IMG/VR virus record: IMGVR_UViG_3300023202_000247
Coordinates: 186,001-250,000 of that record
DNA: 64,000 bases
Direction: 5' to 3' (one strand)
Source of the DNA: a virus
The notes beneath the pieces are model-generated. The model did not search any database and was not told where the DNA came from. It worked only from the letters and a program-made list of their open reading frames with translations. The position numbers and the translations under genes were made by a program. Below, in pieces: positions 1 to 9,741 of the stretch (position 1 is its first letter; each line of letters starts with the position of its first letter).

Positions 1-1
1 T

Positions 2-421
2 TCTCAAATTGAAAAGGGCTTGGAAAGACTGCTTGATAGGTTGGAAAAGGTTCGTTCAACGAAGTTCAAAAGAAAAAGCAAGAAAAAGGCTTGGTATGAT
101 GTTGACGATAGTATCGTCAAAGAAGCTCAGAAATCTACAAGAATCAATGGTATTACAATAACAGTTCCATTATTTATCTCAACACTTGCTCGTACTTGTA
201 TCAACGGAATGGTGAGCGCAGGTCATGATATTGAAGATATGTTTCAAAAGCTTGCTAAGAGATACAATTTAACTCCGAGAGAAAAGGCTGAGCTAGTTCA
301 GCTTTTGAGAGATATGGGATATATGCATTCAACTTCTAGAGATAGAGGATTGGAGTTTAATGAAAAATTTGATCCGACATCGGAAGAAAACTTTGACTAT
401 GCGGCCAACTACTGGGGATAA
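2..421 (+). CDS. Partial hypothetical protein, 5' end outside window
   Basis: The reading frame is open to the left edge, so the true start lies upstream. A TTG at position 20 could be read as a start but is probably internal. The visible 139 residues are mostly helical and basic near the left end (a run of Lys/Arg around KRKSKKKAW), then a mixed segment, ending in an acidic, aromatic tail (NFDYAANYWG). It stops 3 nt before the next gene, so it belongs to the same operon as the terminase. No family recognised; its position beside the terminase genes suggests a packaging or head gene, which is inference only. Confidence 0.6.
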   Translation, partial: SQIEKGLERLLDRLEKVRSTKFKRKSKKKAWYDVDDSIVKEAQKSTRINGITITVPLFISTLARTCINGMVSAGHDIEDMFQKLAKRYNLTPREKAELVQLLRDMGYMHSTSRDRGLEFNEKFDPTSEENFDYAANYWG

Positions 422-424
422 TAA

Positions 425-1081
425 ATGAGTAAAGCATTAAAAATTGATGTTCCTGTAACAAGGGATAAAAATGAAATAGAAAGATCGGGAAAGCTTAGCG
501 GTTGGCTTGCGGACTTTGCAGATCATTATAAGCAAATGGAATCGCAGCAAAAAACAGCTGTAGAAGTAAACACTGGCCCGTCTATTCAAGAGAAAATGCA
601 TGCCATTTTGAATGGCAATTCTCGCTACAACAACGTTGAAGAGGCTGTTGCGGATTTACACGAGCGCACCGGACTGAAACAATATTTGGAAGCTAAGGCT
701 TCTGATGTTTCAGATGCTGCTAAATATATTTTAGCAGATGATGAAGGTGGTGACGAAAAAAAAGCTGAAAGGCCGGCATTGCTAGAGCGAGTTCCTGCTA
801 TAGAGCATTACATTCGCAACATGGTGAACAATGGAGCTAGCTTGCCGGCAATACTATTTGGAATAGCTTCAACATTTGTACAAGATGGTGTAAGCGATCA
901 AGATATTGATGACATGGATCTTGCCAGATATATCAATCAGTTCATCATGTCCAGAGAACCATCTGAGACACCATTGGATGATCCAAACATTGGTAGAGAT
1001 GTTGGCCTCAAAGTTGATTTGCATGATGTTGATCAAAACAAAGACCCATTTGTCGGCTTGACTCCAAAAAAGGTAATGTAA
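425..1081 (+). CDS. Hypothetical protein directly upstream of TerL
   Basis: A 218-residue acidic, largely helical protein. The start ATG lies 3 nt after the preceding stop. No conserved enzymatic motif is visible. Directly upstream of the large terminase is where many phages encode the small terminase subunit (DNA recognition), but no helix-turn-helix can be pointed to with confidence and the last 50 residues (DDPNIGRDVGLKVDLHDV region) look disordered. The small-terminase role is therefore a positional guess. It could equally be a head or scaffold-associated protein. Confidence 0.7.
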   Translation: MSKALKIDVPVTRDKNEIERSGKLSGWLADFADHYKQMESQQKTAVEVNTGPSIQEKMHAILNGNSRYNNVEEAVADLHERTGLKQYLEAKASDVSDAAKYILADDEGGDEKKAERPALLERVPAIEHYIRNMVNNGASLPAILFGIASTFVQDGVSDQDIDDMDLARYINQFIMSREPSETPLDDPNIGRDVGLKVDLHDVDQNKDPFVGLTPKKVM

Positions 1082-1112
1082 TCAATAATATGCATAATAT
1101 CAATTATTTTAT

Positions 1113-2963
1113 ATGGTTGATGTTAACATTAGTCCTTTAGATGCATTTAAAAGCAGCATTCTAAATTTAGATCCTGTTGCATTTTGCGAAAATAATTTGA
1201 CGCTTGATGGTCAACAGTTTCGTTTAACCAATAATGGTTACAAACCATTTGCTGATATTTATCGTTATATCGGCATCAAAGCTTTGGAGCCAGATGCATT
1301 GCCGGTAATTCTCGTTAAAGGCAGACAGGTGGGCGCAACTACGATGGCAGCTGCGCTTGCGTGTTATTTCATGGCCAGTAGGTTATTTGGAAATAACGGT
1401 AGGCCGCCAATGCGTGTGATTCACCTGTTTCCTACTTTGGGAATGGCAGCTGCTTATTCCAAAATGAAATTCAGCCAAATGGTTGGTTCTGCAAAGCCAG
1501 CTCCAGGTGAATTTAAAGGAAATGGTGCTCCAAAAACATATATAGAAAAAGAGCTTGATACTAGTAGCCCAGCTAATAACAACCTTCATTTCAAGAAATT
1601 TTTGGGTGATAACCAGTTGGAAATAGAAAGCACTGGTCCTGACGGAAACAGACTTCGTGGACGTACAACAGATTGTATTCTAGCTGATGAAGTTCAAGAC
1701 ATTCCACAGATAGCCCTTGGTGCTATTACCAAGACACTTACCAAGGCTCAATATGGTAAATCAGCGCAAGGTATTCAAGTTTATTTTGGAACACCAAAGC
1801 AAAAAGGTACAGCTTATTATAATATGTGGATGAAATCCACACAGCAATATTACCATTTAAAATGTGAAGAATGTGAATCTTATTTTCCGTTGTACAGACC
1901 AGATGTTGAATGGGAAAGTATATGGCTGTATGGTTACATCGTTAAATGTACCGAATGTGGACACGAGCAAGATAAGCGTGTAGCTGCTGAAAGTGGAAAG
2001 TGGATTAGTTTCAGAGCCGACGAGGAAGAGGCAAAATATGTTGGTTTTCATGTCAACCAATTATATATGCCAGATTTTACACGCGAGATGATTGACGCTC
2101 AACGTCCAGAAAACAACCCAATCAATACTGAACGTATTTATCAAAACGAGGTATTGGGTGAATTTTATGATGGTGAAGCTGCAACTATTACCAAAGAAGA
2201 GATTCACGAAAAATGTTCTGATAAGCGAAAATTTGCTAGAATTATAACTAGAATTGATAACCGTAAAGTTTATGCAGGATTTGACTGGGGTCAGCGTGGC
2301 AACCTTGATCAATTAGCCGGAAGACAAAGAGGGCAGAGTTACAGCTGTGCAGTTATTTTAACAGCTGAAAACAAGAATTTGTTTCACATTCAGTTTGCTA
2401 CAAAAATGAAAAGCGCTGATCCGGGGCACAAAGTTGAAGTTGTTGAAGAGATGTTTCGTAGATACAGCATCAATATGGCCGTTGGTGATATTGGTGATGC
2501 TCATGACTTAACACACATACTTCAAAGAAAGTGGCCTGATACATTTTTGGCAAGCCGTGCAGCTCCAAATGTCAACGGTCATATTAAATATGAAGATGAA
2601 ATATTTCCAAAAGAAATAGTTTTTGAGCGCAATTACTATATTTCAGAGTTAATTGGTTTGTTGAAAAATGGTAACATAAAATTTCCATATGGTAGTTATG
2701 AAAAAGTAATGTGGTTAGTAGAACATTGTGCAAGTATGGATGTTAAGGTTAATATAAATAGATCGGGAGATCCTGTTAAAACATATATAAAAGGACCAAC
2801 TCCAAACGATGGATTCATGGCTCTTTTAAATGCTTACATAGCGTATAAGTTTGACATCACCCAAGGTTTTCAAATTAGTCATCCTAAAGGGTTGAAATTC
2901 GATAATGCTAAGAGAAACAAAGGCGCTCCAGCGTTGTTGGGTTATATGCCAAAATGGAAATGA
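1113..2963 (+). CDS. terL: Terminase large subunit (packaging ATPase/nuclease)
   Basis: The 616-residue motor that pumps DNA into proheads and cuts concatemers. ATPase half: a deviant Walker A, VKGRQVGATT at residues 68-77, has its lysine (K69) at the start of the loop rather than before the threonines, as in the lambda gpA family. Walker B is CILADEVQ, with D192 and E193. Two CxxC pairs (C251/C254 and C279/C282) form a zinc-ribbon-like insert also typical of gpA-type terminases. The RNase H-like nuclease half has the expected acidic residues D391 (FDWG), D459/D462 (GDIGD) and D566 (PNDGF). Length is normal for the family. It starts 31 nt after the previous stop without an obvious Shine-Dalgarno. 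The portal gene follows after 16 nt, the usual partner. Confidence 0.95.
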   Translation: MVDVNISPLDAFKSSILNLDPVAFCENNLTLDGQQFRLTNNGYKPFADIYRYIGIKALEPDALPVILVKGRQVGATTMAAALACYFMASRLFGNNGRPPMRVIHLFPTLGMAAAYSKMKFSQMVGSAKPAPGEFKGNGAPKTYIEKELDTSSPANNNLHFKKFLGDNQLEIESTGPDGNRLRGRTTDCILADEVQDIPQIALGAITKTLTKAQYGKSAQGIQVYFGTPKQKGTAYYNMWMKSTQQYYHLKCEECESYFPLYRPDVEWESIWLYGYIVKCTECGHEQDKRVAAESGKWISFRADEEEAKYVGFHVNQLYMPDFTREMIDAQRPENNPINTERIYQNEVLGEFYDGEAATITKEEIHEKCSDKRKFARIITRIDNRKVYAGFDWGQRGNLDQLAGRQRGQSYSCAVILTAENKNLFHIQFATKMKSADPGHKVEVVEEMFRRYSINMAVGDIGDAHDLTHILQRKWPDTFLASRAAPNVNGHIKYEDEIFPKEIVFERNYYISELIGLLKNGNIKFPYGSYEKVMWLVEHCASMDVKVNINRSGDPVKTYIKGPTPNDGFMALLNAYIAYKFDITQGFQISHPKGLKFDNAKRNKGAPALLGYMPKWK

Positions 2964-2979
2964 TATATTGTAGGTTAGA

Positions 2980-5900
2980 ATGAAGTCAAGAGCAGAACAG
3001 CTAATGGAGTGGAGAGCTTCAAATCCTCCACGAATTACTACAAGTAAAGGTTTGAGTGATTACAGAAAGTTTGCACTCGAACAAGATATTGAAAATGGTC
3101 GATATCAAGAAACAGCTTTTGGTAATCAACATAGAATGGGAGACCAAAATTTTCAGTTTAGCAACTACGTTTTGCCTTCCAAGCTTTCTGACTTTGCAGG
3201 AGATGGACCATCCATTGCTGGAGCCATCACATATAGCAGTAATCGAAAAAGAATAAAAAATGCTGCCGGTGGCGATGCTGGTGCATTTACAACTGATCAA
3301 TCTACATCATTAAATGGTGCAAACTCTGGCTGGAGGGGAATGACGAGCACCACTCGTCAGATACCAGAGGTTTATTCTCCATTGTGGCTCAACAGCAACC
3401 TAAACCTTCCAAGAGATAGAGCCACCATCAACGCTTGGTGCAGAACCTTTTTTGCTCTCAATCCGATCGTACAGAATGCAATCACTTTGCACTCAACATA
3501 TCCAATTGCCAAATTAAATATCAAATGTAAAGATCCTCAAAAAGAAAAGTTCTATGCTCAAATGGCAGAAGAACTTCAATTGATGAACATTTGCAGCCAA
3601 ATTGCACAAGAATTCTGGACGCTGGGAGAGTGCTTCGTATTTGCCGAGTATGATGAAAGAACGGCGAAGTGGAGCAGATTACTAATACAAAACCCAGATT
3701 ACATTACGGTTCAGCGTTCAACGCTTGCTGGAGAACCAATTATTTCGTTGCGTCCGGATGAAAACTTGAGACGTATGGTTAATTCTAATAGACCCGCTGA
3801 TATTCAACAGCGTCGACAGTTGAGCAAAGAAATAGTTGATCACGTTCGTAAAGGCGAAAACATTCCTTTGAATAATTTCAACATAAGTCATTTGGCTCGT
3901 CGCATATCACCATATGAGATTCGTGGTACCGGATTGATTGTAAATAGCTTTAGACAACTCATGTTATTTGATAAGCTTAGGGAGAGTAAATTTGCTCAAG
4001 CTGATAACATGATTAACCCACTTACACTTATTAAAATTGGTGATGTTGGTAAAGGATTTTTTCCAAACCCAAGCGATTTGCAACAATGGCGAGAGATATT
4101 TGAATGCCATGATGAAGAAACTGAGGTTTTAACAAGCGAAGGTTTCAAAAAATTAGAAGATGTTATTTCTTATGAAGAGAAGATGGATGGTACCTTTGGA
4201 ACATCTCACATAAGTAATGTATCTGCAAAACGCGGAGTAAAAATTGCGTGTTTTAATCCAGAAACAGAAAATTTGGAATATCATGAGCCATCAGAAGCAC
4301 ATATTTATAATTATCACGGTGAGATGATTCATTTCAAAAATGATAAAATGGATATCAAGGTAACACCAAATCATGATATGTGGGTTCAATCAAAGAAATT
4401 TACAGGTACTGGTAAAGATAGAACGTGGAAATGGGGAGATTGGAAAAAAATTCCTGCCGGTAAGCTTTCAGATAAACTTTGGGACAAACGTTTTAGATCA
4501 TCTGTTAAATGGGATGGCGATGATTCATTAAAAAATGTTGATGTAAGTGGTACACAAGTTCCTGCCGAATTGTATTTGGAAATGCTTGGATATGTCATCA
4601 GTGAAGGTTGCATATATTCAGATGATAACGATGCTTTTGTTGGAATTTATCAAAATACAAAATTAAACAACGGCTCTGTTAATGAACATTATCCAGTTAT
4701 GAAGCAGTGCGTTGAAAAGTTTTCATCGATTGTGAACAGTAGATACTGTTATGAAAAATGTACACCGGCATCAATAGAGAAAAACACACAGGAAAAGTGG
4801 TCATTCAGAATTCATTCCAAAGAAATATTTGCACATTTTAAAGAACAAGTTGGAACTGATGATGGGCACAAGTCAATGTTTAAAAAGGTTCCAAACTGGG
4901 TTTTGAATTTAAGTCCGAGACTTTTAAAAATATTATTGAACGCACTTGTTCGTGGAGATGGAAGTGATAATCCAAGAGAAAATTATTATACATCATCGAA
5001 AAGGCTTGCAGATGACGTATATGAAATAGCATATAAGTGTGGATATACTCCAACAATGTTTGTAAGAGATGATGACAATTATCTTTACAGATATGGTAAG
5101 TCTCAAGAGGCAAGAAATAAATTATATACGGTTTGTTGGTCAAACTCAGAAATTGGAAATTATCCAATAACTTATAAATATAATGTTGACCCACGTACGA
5201 AAGAAAAAAGAAATCTTGTTGAAAAAGTTCATTATAATGGCAAGGTATGGTGTTTTACTGTTCCAACTGGTTTATTCGTAACTAGACGAAATGGTAAAAT
5301 AACTATACAAGGAAATAGTGCACAATATGACAAAGATTTCAAGGTATTTACACATGACGGTGTAAGTGTTGAACGCATTGGATATGCTCAAGGAATTTAT
5401 GATATCAGCAATGACGTTCAGCAACTTATAAAAGAGATTTATATTGGACTCATGGTTCCATCTGTAGTCATGGATGGTTCAGATACTACTTATGCAACGG
5501 GTAGTGTTGCGCTCGATGTTTTGAGACAGCGTTACATGCAGTTTAGAAACATGTTGTCGCATTTCCTCAAAGAAAAGATTTTTGCACCAATTGCTAAACT
5601 AAACGATTTTTATGAATATGTTGATGGTGTCAAAACTTTAATCATTCCAGAGATTGATTGGAATCACATGTCTTTGTTCGACATGTCTGATTACATACAA
5701 AACATATCAAACCTTGCTCAAGGTGAAGGTCTTGCAAAGAAGGTTTCGTTGCAAACGTTATACAGAAGCCTTGGTCTAGAGTATGATGATGAGATGCGTA
5801 AAATTCGTTATGAAGATATTCAAGATACAATTCGTAGTAAAGAACTTGCCGCATTACAACAGTATCCATTGAACGAACTTCGTGCACTCGGTCGCGATGA

Positions 5901-6195
5901 TGAAATTGATGAGGTTCAAGAAGCGCCGGTGCCGGGTGAAAACCCATATGATGAACCCGATGGTGGTGACATGGGTGGCGGTATGGGTGGCGGTATGGGT
6001 GGAATGCCCGGAGGGGGCGGTGGTTCGCCTTTGGGATTGCCACCACCTCCGGGTGGCGCTCCATCTGCACCGATTGGTGGTGGCGGTGGGCGTCCACCAG
6101 GAACCGGCAGTGGACCCGCTGGAGTTCCGGGACCGCCTGGTGGTGGTACGGGAATCGGGCCCGGAAATATTCCGAAGCCACCGTCTCCAACTTGA
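2980..6195 (+). CDS. Portal protein precursor interrupted by an intein
   Basis: 1071-residue precursor. Residues 1-375 and 780-1071 form the portal, the dodecameric ring at the capsid vertex that binds the terminase and tail connector (667 residues after splicing, plausible for a myovirus portal). The N-extein contains NPIVQNAITLHSTYP, typical of phage portals; the C-extein continues with YDISNDVQQLIKEIYIGLMV, a portal-like helical stretch. Residues 376-779 are an in-frame intein (listed separately). The last ~80 residues are Gly/Pro-rich low complexity (GGGMGGGMGGMPGGGGG onward), probably disordered. The gene follows TerL by 16 nt. A TGATATATTG element 9 nt before the ATG may be a promoter. 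Confidence 0.92.
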   Translation: MKSRAEQLMEWRASNPPRITTSKGLSDYRKFALEQDIENGRYQETAFGNQHRMGDQNFQFSNYVLPSKLSDFAGDGPSIAGAITYSSNRKRIKNAAGGDAGAFTTDQSTSLNGANSGWRGMTSTTRQIPEVYSPLWLNSNLNLPRDRATINAWCRTFFALNPIVQNAITLHSTYPIAKLNIKCKDPQKEKFYAQMAEELQLMNICSQIAQEFWTLGECFVFAEYDERTAKWSRLLIQNPDYITVQRSTLAGEPIISLRPDENLRRMVNSNRPADIQQRRQLSKEIVDHVRKGENIPLNNFNISHLARRISPYEIRGTGLIVNSFRQLMLFDKLRESKFAQADNMINPLTLIKIGDVGKGFFPNPSDLQQWREIFECHDEETEVLTSEGFKKLEDVISYEEKMDGTFGTSHISNVSAKRGVKIACFNPETENLEYHEPSEAHIYNYHGEMIHFKNDKMDIKVTPNHDMWVQSKKFTGTGKDRTWKWGDWKKIPAGKLSDKLWDKRFRSSVKWDGDDSLKNVDVSGTQVPAELYLEMLGYVISEGCIYSDDNDAFVGIYQNTKLNNGSVNEHYPVMKQCVEKFSSIVNSRYCYEKCTPASIEKNTQEKWSFRIHSKEIFAHFKEQVGTDDGHKSMFKKVPNWVLNLSPRLLKILLNALVRGDGSDNPRENYYTSSKRLADDVYEIAYKCGYTPTMFVRDDDNYLYRYGKSQEARNKLYTVCWSNSEIGNYPITYKYNVDPRTKEKRNLVEKVHYNGKVWCFTVPTGLFVTRRNGKITIQGNSAQYDKDFKVFTHDGVSVERIGYAQGIYDISNDVQQLIKEIYIGLMVPSVVMDGSDTTYATGSVALDVLRQRYMQFRNMLSHFLKEKIFAPIAKLNDFYEYVDGVKTLIIPEIDWNHMSLFDMSDYIQNISNLAQGEGLAKKVSLQTLYRSLGLEYDDEMRKIRYEDIQDTIRSKELAALQQYPLNELRALGRDDEIDEVQEAPVPGENPYDEPDGGDMGGGMGGGMGGMPGGGGGSPLGLPPPPGGAPSAPIGGGGGRPPGTGSGPAGVPGPPGGGTGIGPGNIPKPPSPT
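4105..5316 (+). mobile_element. Intein with LAGLIDADG homing endonuclease in portal gene
   Basis: A 404-residue protein intron at portal residues 376-779. Splicing block A begins at C376 (CHDEETEVLTSEGFKKL). Block B has the T462-P-N-H465 pattern. The C-terminal blocks read VWCFTVPTGLFV and end ITIQGN with N779, followed by S780 as the +1 nucleophile. The penultimate residue is Gly (G778), not the common His, a known variation. The two LAGLIDADG helices are LEMLGYVISEG (533-543) and LLNALVRGDGS (652-662), so this is a DOD-type homing endonuclease, apparently with intact acidic residues (E542, D660). It should excise itself and spread into intein-free portal alleles. Confidence 0.92.
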
Positions 6196-6231
6196 TGATT
6201 TCGCAATCTACACATAATAGTCCATATCAAT

Positions 6232-7962
6232 ATGAACTTTATTGAAAAAATTGCGAGCTTAGAAGTAGAACTAAAAAAGTTTTCATCAACCGATAATTTT
6301 CAAATGTCGGTTGATGAATTCTGTTCTTTGTCCAGATTTTTGCTCGAGTCCGATGTCGAAACTCGTTTCGTTACGGCATTGGTTGAAGTTGTTGCTAAAA
6401 ATCCAAAAATTGTAAATATGGACGATGTTTTGGAGAATTCCAATATGATTCTCAGAGCTTTGTTCGATGAGCATTTCGAGGGCAAGATGTTTACAACGGC
6501 TCAGCGTCGTAGTTTGACTCAATGGCTTGGAGAGAAAGTAAATATTCCGCGTCATCTTGCTGAAACTTTCAATAGTGAAGTTTATGGAAAGCAGATGAAT
6601 CTTCTACGTGAAGTTGATGATGTTGTTCGTGATATTGCTAAAAAGATGCGCTCAGATTTGAAAGATATGAAGCGTGCAATGAAGCAAAGAAAATATCTAG
6701 ATGTTGCCCACTTTGTTGGAAACATCAATGATAAATTGAAAGAATTCAACAATGAGCTTTCGGTATTGAATAATAATCGTTCAGATAATATAGACGATTT
6801 TTATGGTGAATACGAATATGCTGATTTAGACAGAGATTATTTTGGTGAGGCGAAAGCTGCTAAAACACCGGAGCAAATTCTAAAAGAGGCAGGGATATGG
6901 GACTCTCTTTCTAGAAGTCAAGCGGCAAAATTGTTGGAAAAAATGTACAACAAGACGCTGGCGGAACGCAAGAGAGATATGCAAAAGTTGGTTAATAATA
7001 CCGAAAAAATGGTTGAACATACTTTAGGCAAACTAAAAGATATGGGTTCTTATCGTAGTAAAGGTGATATTAGTAAATATATTGCTGCGCTCGAGGATAT
7101 TGAAAAAAAGCGTTTAGCTTTTGAATCTCAATTTAGAAATACCTATCAACAGCATATCTCTCCCATGGTTGAACGTATGCGAGAAAGAAAGCAAGAGCAG
7201 AAGGATTTGGAAAGTGTTCGTGAGCAAGATGAGAAAACCAAAGATGAGATTCCTTCATTAGATCCTGATACGGTTGATCAAGAAACTGTTGAAATGGAAA
7301 CCAGGGTCAACGATCCCGACACTGAGCCAGGCGTTGCCCCAACGGAACCCGGTACGGATAGAGAACCATTACGCGATTTGGTCGATGAAGATGAAGAAAT
7401 TGAGCTTACACAAATAAGTCCTAAATATGAACCAGAGCCGGCTACTACTCCTGCTTCGTTACCACCATCTTCTAGAGAAGAGCCTAATAATGATGTTTCG
7501 TTTTCTCGTAGAAATATTGTTCCACCCGCTCCAGATTCTCCAGTGATACACGAAGCACCGGCTGAGGGCACTTATGGTTATTATGCTGAAAGACAAACTG
7601 ATGTTCCAACATCTTCGAAATTGGCTGATCCGAATTATCAGCTAAACGAAAATGATTTTTATGGTTATTGGAAACAATATGGTGAGCCGCCAAGAGTTCC
7701 AAAGAGTAGAATGCCACAAGTTAGAGAGTTGAGATTGATTCCAGATTATTGGCCCAACCCAGCTCCGAATGCTGGGTTCGAAGGTAGAGAGTTGGAGGCA
7801 TCATTTATAAATGAGATAATAAAACAGTCCAAAGATGCTGGGCATGATGATGTCGCAATTTCTGCAACATTCAAAACATTATCAAAAAAATTGAATGAGA
7901 CGGGAAATGAAACGGCCTCATTGCAAGCCCTTGCAATTGCAGAGGGTTTCGAAGATGCATGA
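6232..7962 (+). CDS. Hypothetical head-region protein, helical with acidic Pro-rich linker
   Basis: 576 residues following the portal. Residues 1-330 are strongly helical with coiled-coil character (MERMRERKQEQKDLE region). Residues ~335-440 are a low-complexity acidic, Pro/Thr/Ser-rich linker. The last ~130 residues are rich in Tyr and Pro (YGYYAERQTDVPTSS), then a short helix. The N-terminus NFIEKIASLEVEL carries the IAS-type motif seen in several proteins of this phage. The downstream gene overlaps the stop by 8 nt, indicating translational coupling. No enzyme motif and no family recognised; a head-assembly or minor capsid role is inferred only from position. Confidence 0.75.
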   Translation: MNFIEKIASLEVELKKFSSTDNFQMSVDEFCSLSRFLLESDVETRFVTALVEVVAKNPKIVNMDDVLENSNMILRALFDEHFEGKMFTTAQRRSLTQWLGEKVNIPRHLAETFNSEVYGKQMNLLREVDDVVRDIAKKMRSDLKDMKRAMKQRKYLDVAHFVGNINDKLKEFNNELSVLNNNRSDNIDDFYGEYEYADLDRDYFGEAKAAKTPEQILKEAGIWDSLSRSQAAKLLEKMYNKTLAERKRDMQKLVNNTEKMVEHTLGKLKDMGSYRSKGDISKYIAALEDIEKKRLAFESQFRNTYQQHISPMVERMRERKQEQKDLESVREQDEKTKDEIPSLDPDTVDQETVEMETRVNDPDTEPGVAPTEPGTDREPLRDLVDEDEEIELTQISPKYEPEPATTPASLPPSSREEPNNDVSFSRRNIVPPAPDSPVIHEAPAEGTYGYYAERQTDVPTSSKLADPNYQLNENDFYGYWKQYGEPPRVPKSRMPQVRELRLIPDYWPNPAPNAGFEGRELEASFINEIIKQSKDAGHDDVAISATFKTLSKKLNETGNETASLQALAIAEGFEDA

Positions 7963-9424
7963 AATAAGAAAAATAGCTCTAGAAATTTCAGCTGCTGACA
8001 AATTAGATGTTGTCAAAGTTGCAAGTATTCTTTCGAGAATTAAAAACTGGTGGCGTGCTTTAGGAGATCCGGAGTACAAAGCTCGTGTTGAAGAGTTGAA
8101 AGAAACATCTTCCAAATTTAAAAGTTTGCTAGATGAGGTTCAGCACAGTGTTGATAAACTTCAAAAAACTATAAGCGACACTGATGTTGAAAATTATGAT
8201 TCATCTTTGGAACAAATGCGTAGTGCGTTGTTAGCATTAAATGCTGAGATAGATGATGTGGAGCGTTCGGTGTCCAATGTTGAAGATGCCGCACAACCAG
8301 CAGCAAAACGAGAGAATGTACGCTGGAACTATACCCAGGAAGAGCTTGGTGATGAAAAGGTAGTTGACGAATTAAAAAGTCAGTTTCCAGAAGGTCATGA
8401 TGTTGTCGTAAGCAATAGGATAGAGAAACCGCTCAAGTCATTTGACTGGTTTAAAAAATTTGGGCCCGAAAATATTATCATAAGCGATCGTGTAGAAAAT
8501 ATCATCAACAAACAAGTTGCTGGTGCAATTGCTAAAAAACTTGCAATGTATGGCGACTGGAAGCAAGATTACTACATGTATCTTTTAAAGATGAAAGATC
8601 CAAATGTAGAGACTGAATTTCAAAACAAGTTAAAAGATGCCATATTGAATGGTACACTTGTTGAATATAATTTTGCAAAGCCAAGTAAAGAAGTAAAACA
8701 ACGTCAAGCAAATGAAGTTCATATGAGAGTTTTAACAAAGCCATTTTCATTTTCTATAAAAAGAGATGATGGTGCTACGTTAAACGTGAATGTATTTGCC
8801 AAGTGTTTATTAAATGATATGGCCGCTGCATATGTTGGACGAGACAATCTTGATATGATGGGATTTACAAATGTTCAAGTTGATCCAAATTTAGTTGGAA
8901 TAGTTGGTCCAGAACAACAGCCCGAACCAGAGTCGGATTTACCTCCGGAGGAATTTATGGATTATGAACAACAAGAGTATCCAGATGGAGATGATGGATT
9001 TGCTGACGATTTGCTCAGTTCTGCTGGTCCGATGGAAAGAATGGTATCACAAGCTTTAGCAAGAAAAGCTTTCAAACCAGTTGATTTTACCATCACATTG
9101 AGAGGTGAATCTTTCCACGTACAAAATAGATTTGCTAGAGTTTTAACATCAGCTTTGAGAGCTGAGCTGGGAGCAGAATCATCTGTTCGTTCCGACGGGA
9201 ATAGAATAGAGGTTGAGTGTACCGTTTACGGTCCGGAAAAAACCTCTACGAGTGCGGTCAAATCTCTTACTGAAGGAATATCAGAATTATTTGTTGAACA
9301 AAAAGGTTTCAACGTAAAAGCTTCTGTATATGAAAATGTAATAAGTAAGTATGCGATTATAAAAAATGAAATGAGCGAAGAGGCTTTTAGAAAATTTGCT
9401 CTTCACAATATGAGGAAACGATGA
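7955..9424 (+). CDS. Hypothetical head-region protein with N-terminal coiled coil
   Basis: 489 residues from the ATG at 7955. That start gives an 8-nt overlap with the previous stop; an upstream in-frame start at 7895 would force a 67-nt overlap and is less likely. Residues 1-110 are coiled coil (ELKETSSKFKSLLDEVQHSV). A mixed domain follows, then an acidic Pro-rich stretch (PEPESDLPPEEF) and a C-terminal alpha/beta segment. VVKVASILSRI near the N-terminus again resembles the repeated IAS motif. The ATGA junction to the next gene indicates coupled translation. Function unknown; probably virion-associated. Confidence 0.72.
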   Translation: MHEIRKIALEISAADKLDVVKVASILSRIKNWWRALGDPEYKARVEELKETSSKFKSLLDEVQHSVDKLQKTISDTDVENYDSSLEQMRSALLALNAEIDDVERSVSNVEDAAQPAAKRENVRWNYTQEELGDEKVVDELKSQFPEGHDVVVSNRIEKPLKSFDWFKKFGPENIIISDRVENIINKQVAGAIAKKLAMYGDWKQDYYMYLLKMKDPNVETEFQNKLKDAILNGTLVEYNFAKPSKEVKQRQANEVHMRVLTKPFSFSIKRDDGATLNVNVFAKCLLNDMAAAYVGRDNLDMMGFTNVQVDPNLVGIVGPEQQPEPESDLPPEEFMDYEQQEYPDGDDGFADDLLSSAGPMERMVSQALARKAFKPVDFTITLRGESFHVQNRFARVLTSALRAELGAESSVRSDGNRIEVECTVYGPEKTSTSAVKSLTEGISELFVEQKGFNVKASVYENVISKYAIIKNEMSEEAFRKFALHNMRKR

Positions 9425-9741
9425 GTGAGTCTTATGCTAGCTTTATAGCTAAAAAATATACTGGCAAACTGGTTGAAATATATGTTGGAGATAATGTAGG
9501 TACTCTTTATTATTCTGATTTTGACGTTTCGGAAAAAGCATATATAGTTGGAATAGTTAAAGGTTCTGAAAGCGAAGCTGTAACTGTTGAAGTTGAAATA
9601 GTTACAGGAGATGGAAATTCTCACAGGTGCGAAGTTGATATTCACTCTTGGGCTATAAAAGGGATAATGTTAAAGAAAAACAATGGTATTTCCATTATGA
9701 ATGTATTTGGGAATCAGGCGGCAAGAAAGTTGAAGAGATGA
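9421..9741 (+). CDS. Small hypothetical protein, beta-rich
   Basis: A 106-residue protein that starts inside the upstream stop (ATGA overlap) and ends in an ATGA overlap with the next gene. The pattern of alternating hydrophobics (KLVEIYVGDNVGTLYYSDF, EAVTVEVEIVTGD) suggests a small beta-barrel with a short basic helical tail. No family recognised. Its place in a tightly coupled head operon suggests a structural or assembly role. Confidence 0.7.
   Translation: MSESYASFIAKKYTGKLVEIYVGDNVGTLYYSDFDVSEKAYIVGIVKGSESEAVTVEVEIVTGDGNSHRCEVDIHSWAIKGIMLKKNNGISIMNVFGNQAARKLKR

Noticed and set aside
5642-6190. Long antisense frames opposite the portal tail (also 5916-6230)
   Set aside because: They mirror the Gly/Pro-rich repeat-like coding sequence of the portal; composition artefact, no ribosome-binding site, all neighbours are on the + strand.
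7895-7954. Upstream start for the coiled-coil protein
   Set aside because: Would overlap the previous gene by 67 nt, whereas the ATG at 7955 gives the short overlap common in this operon.
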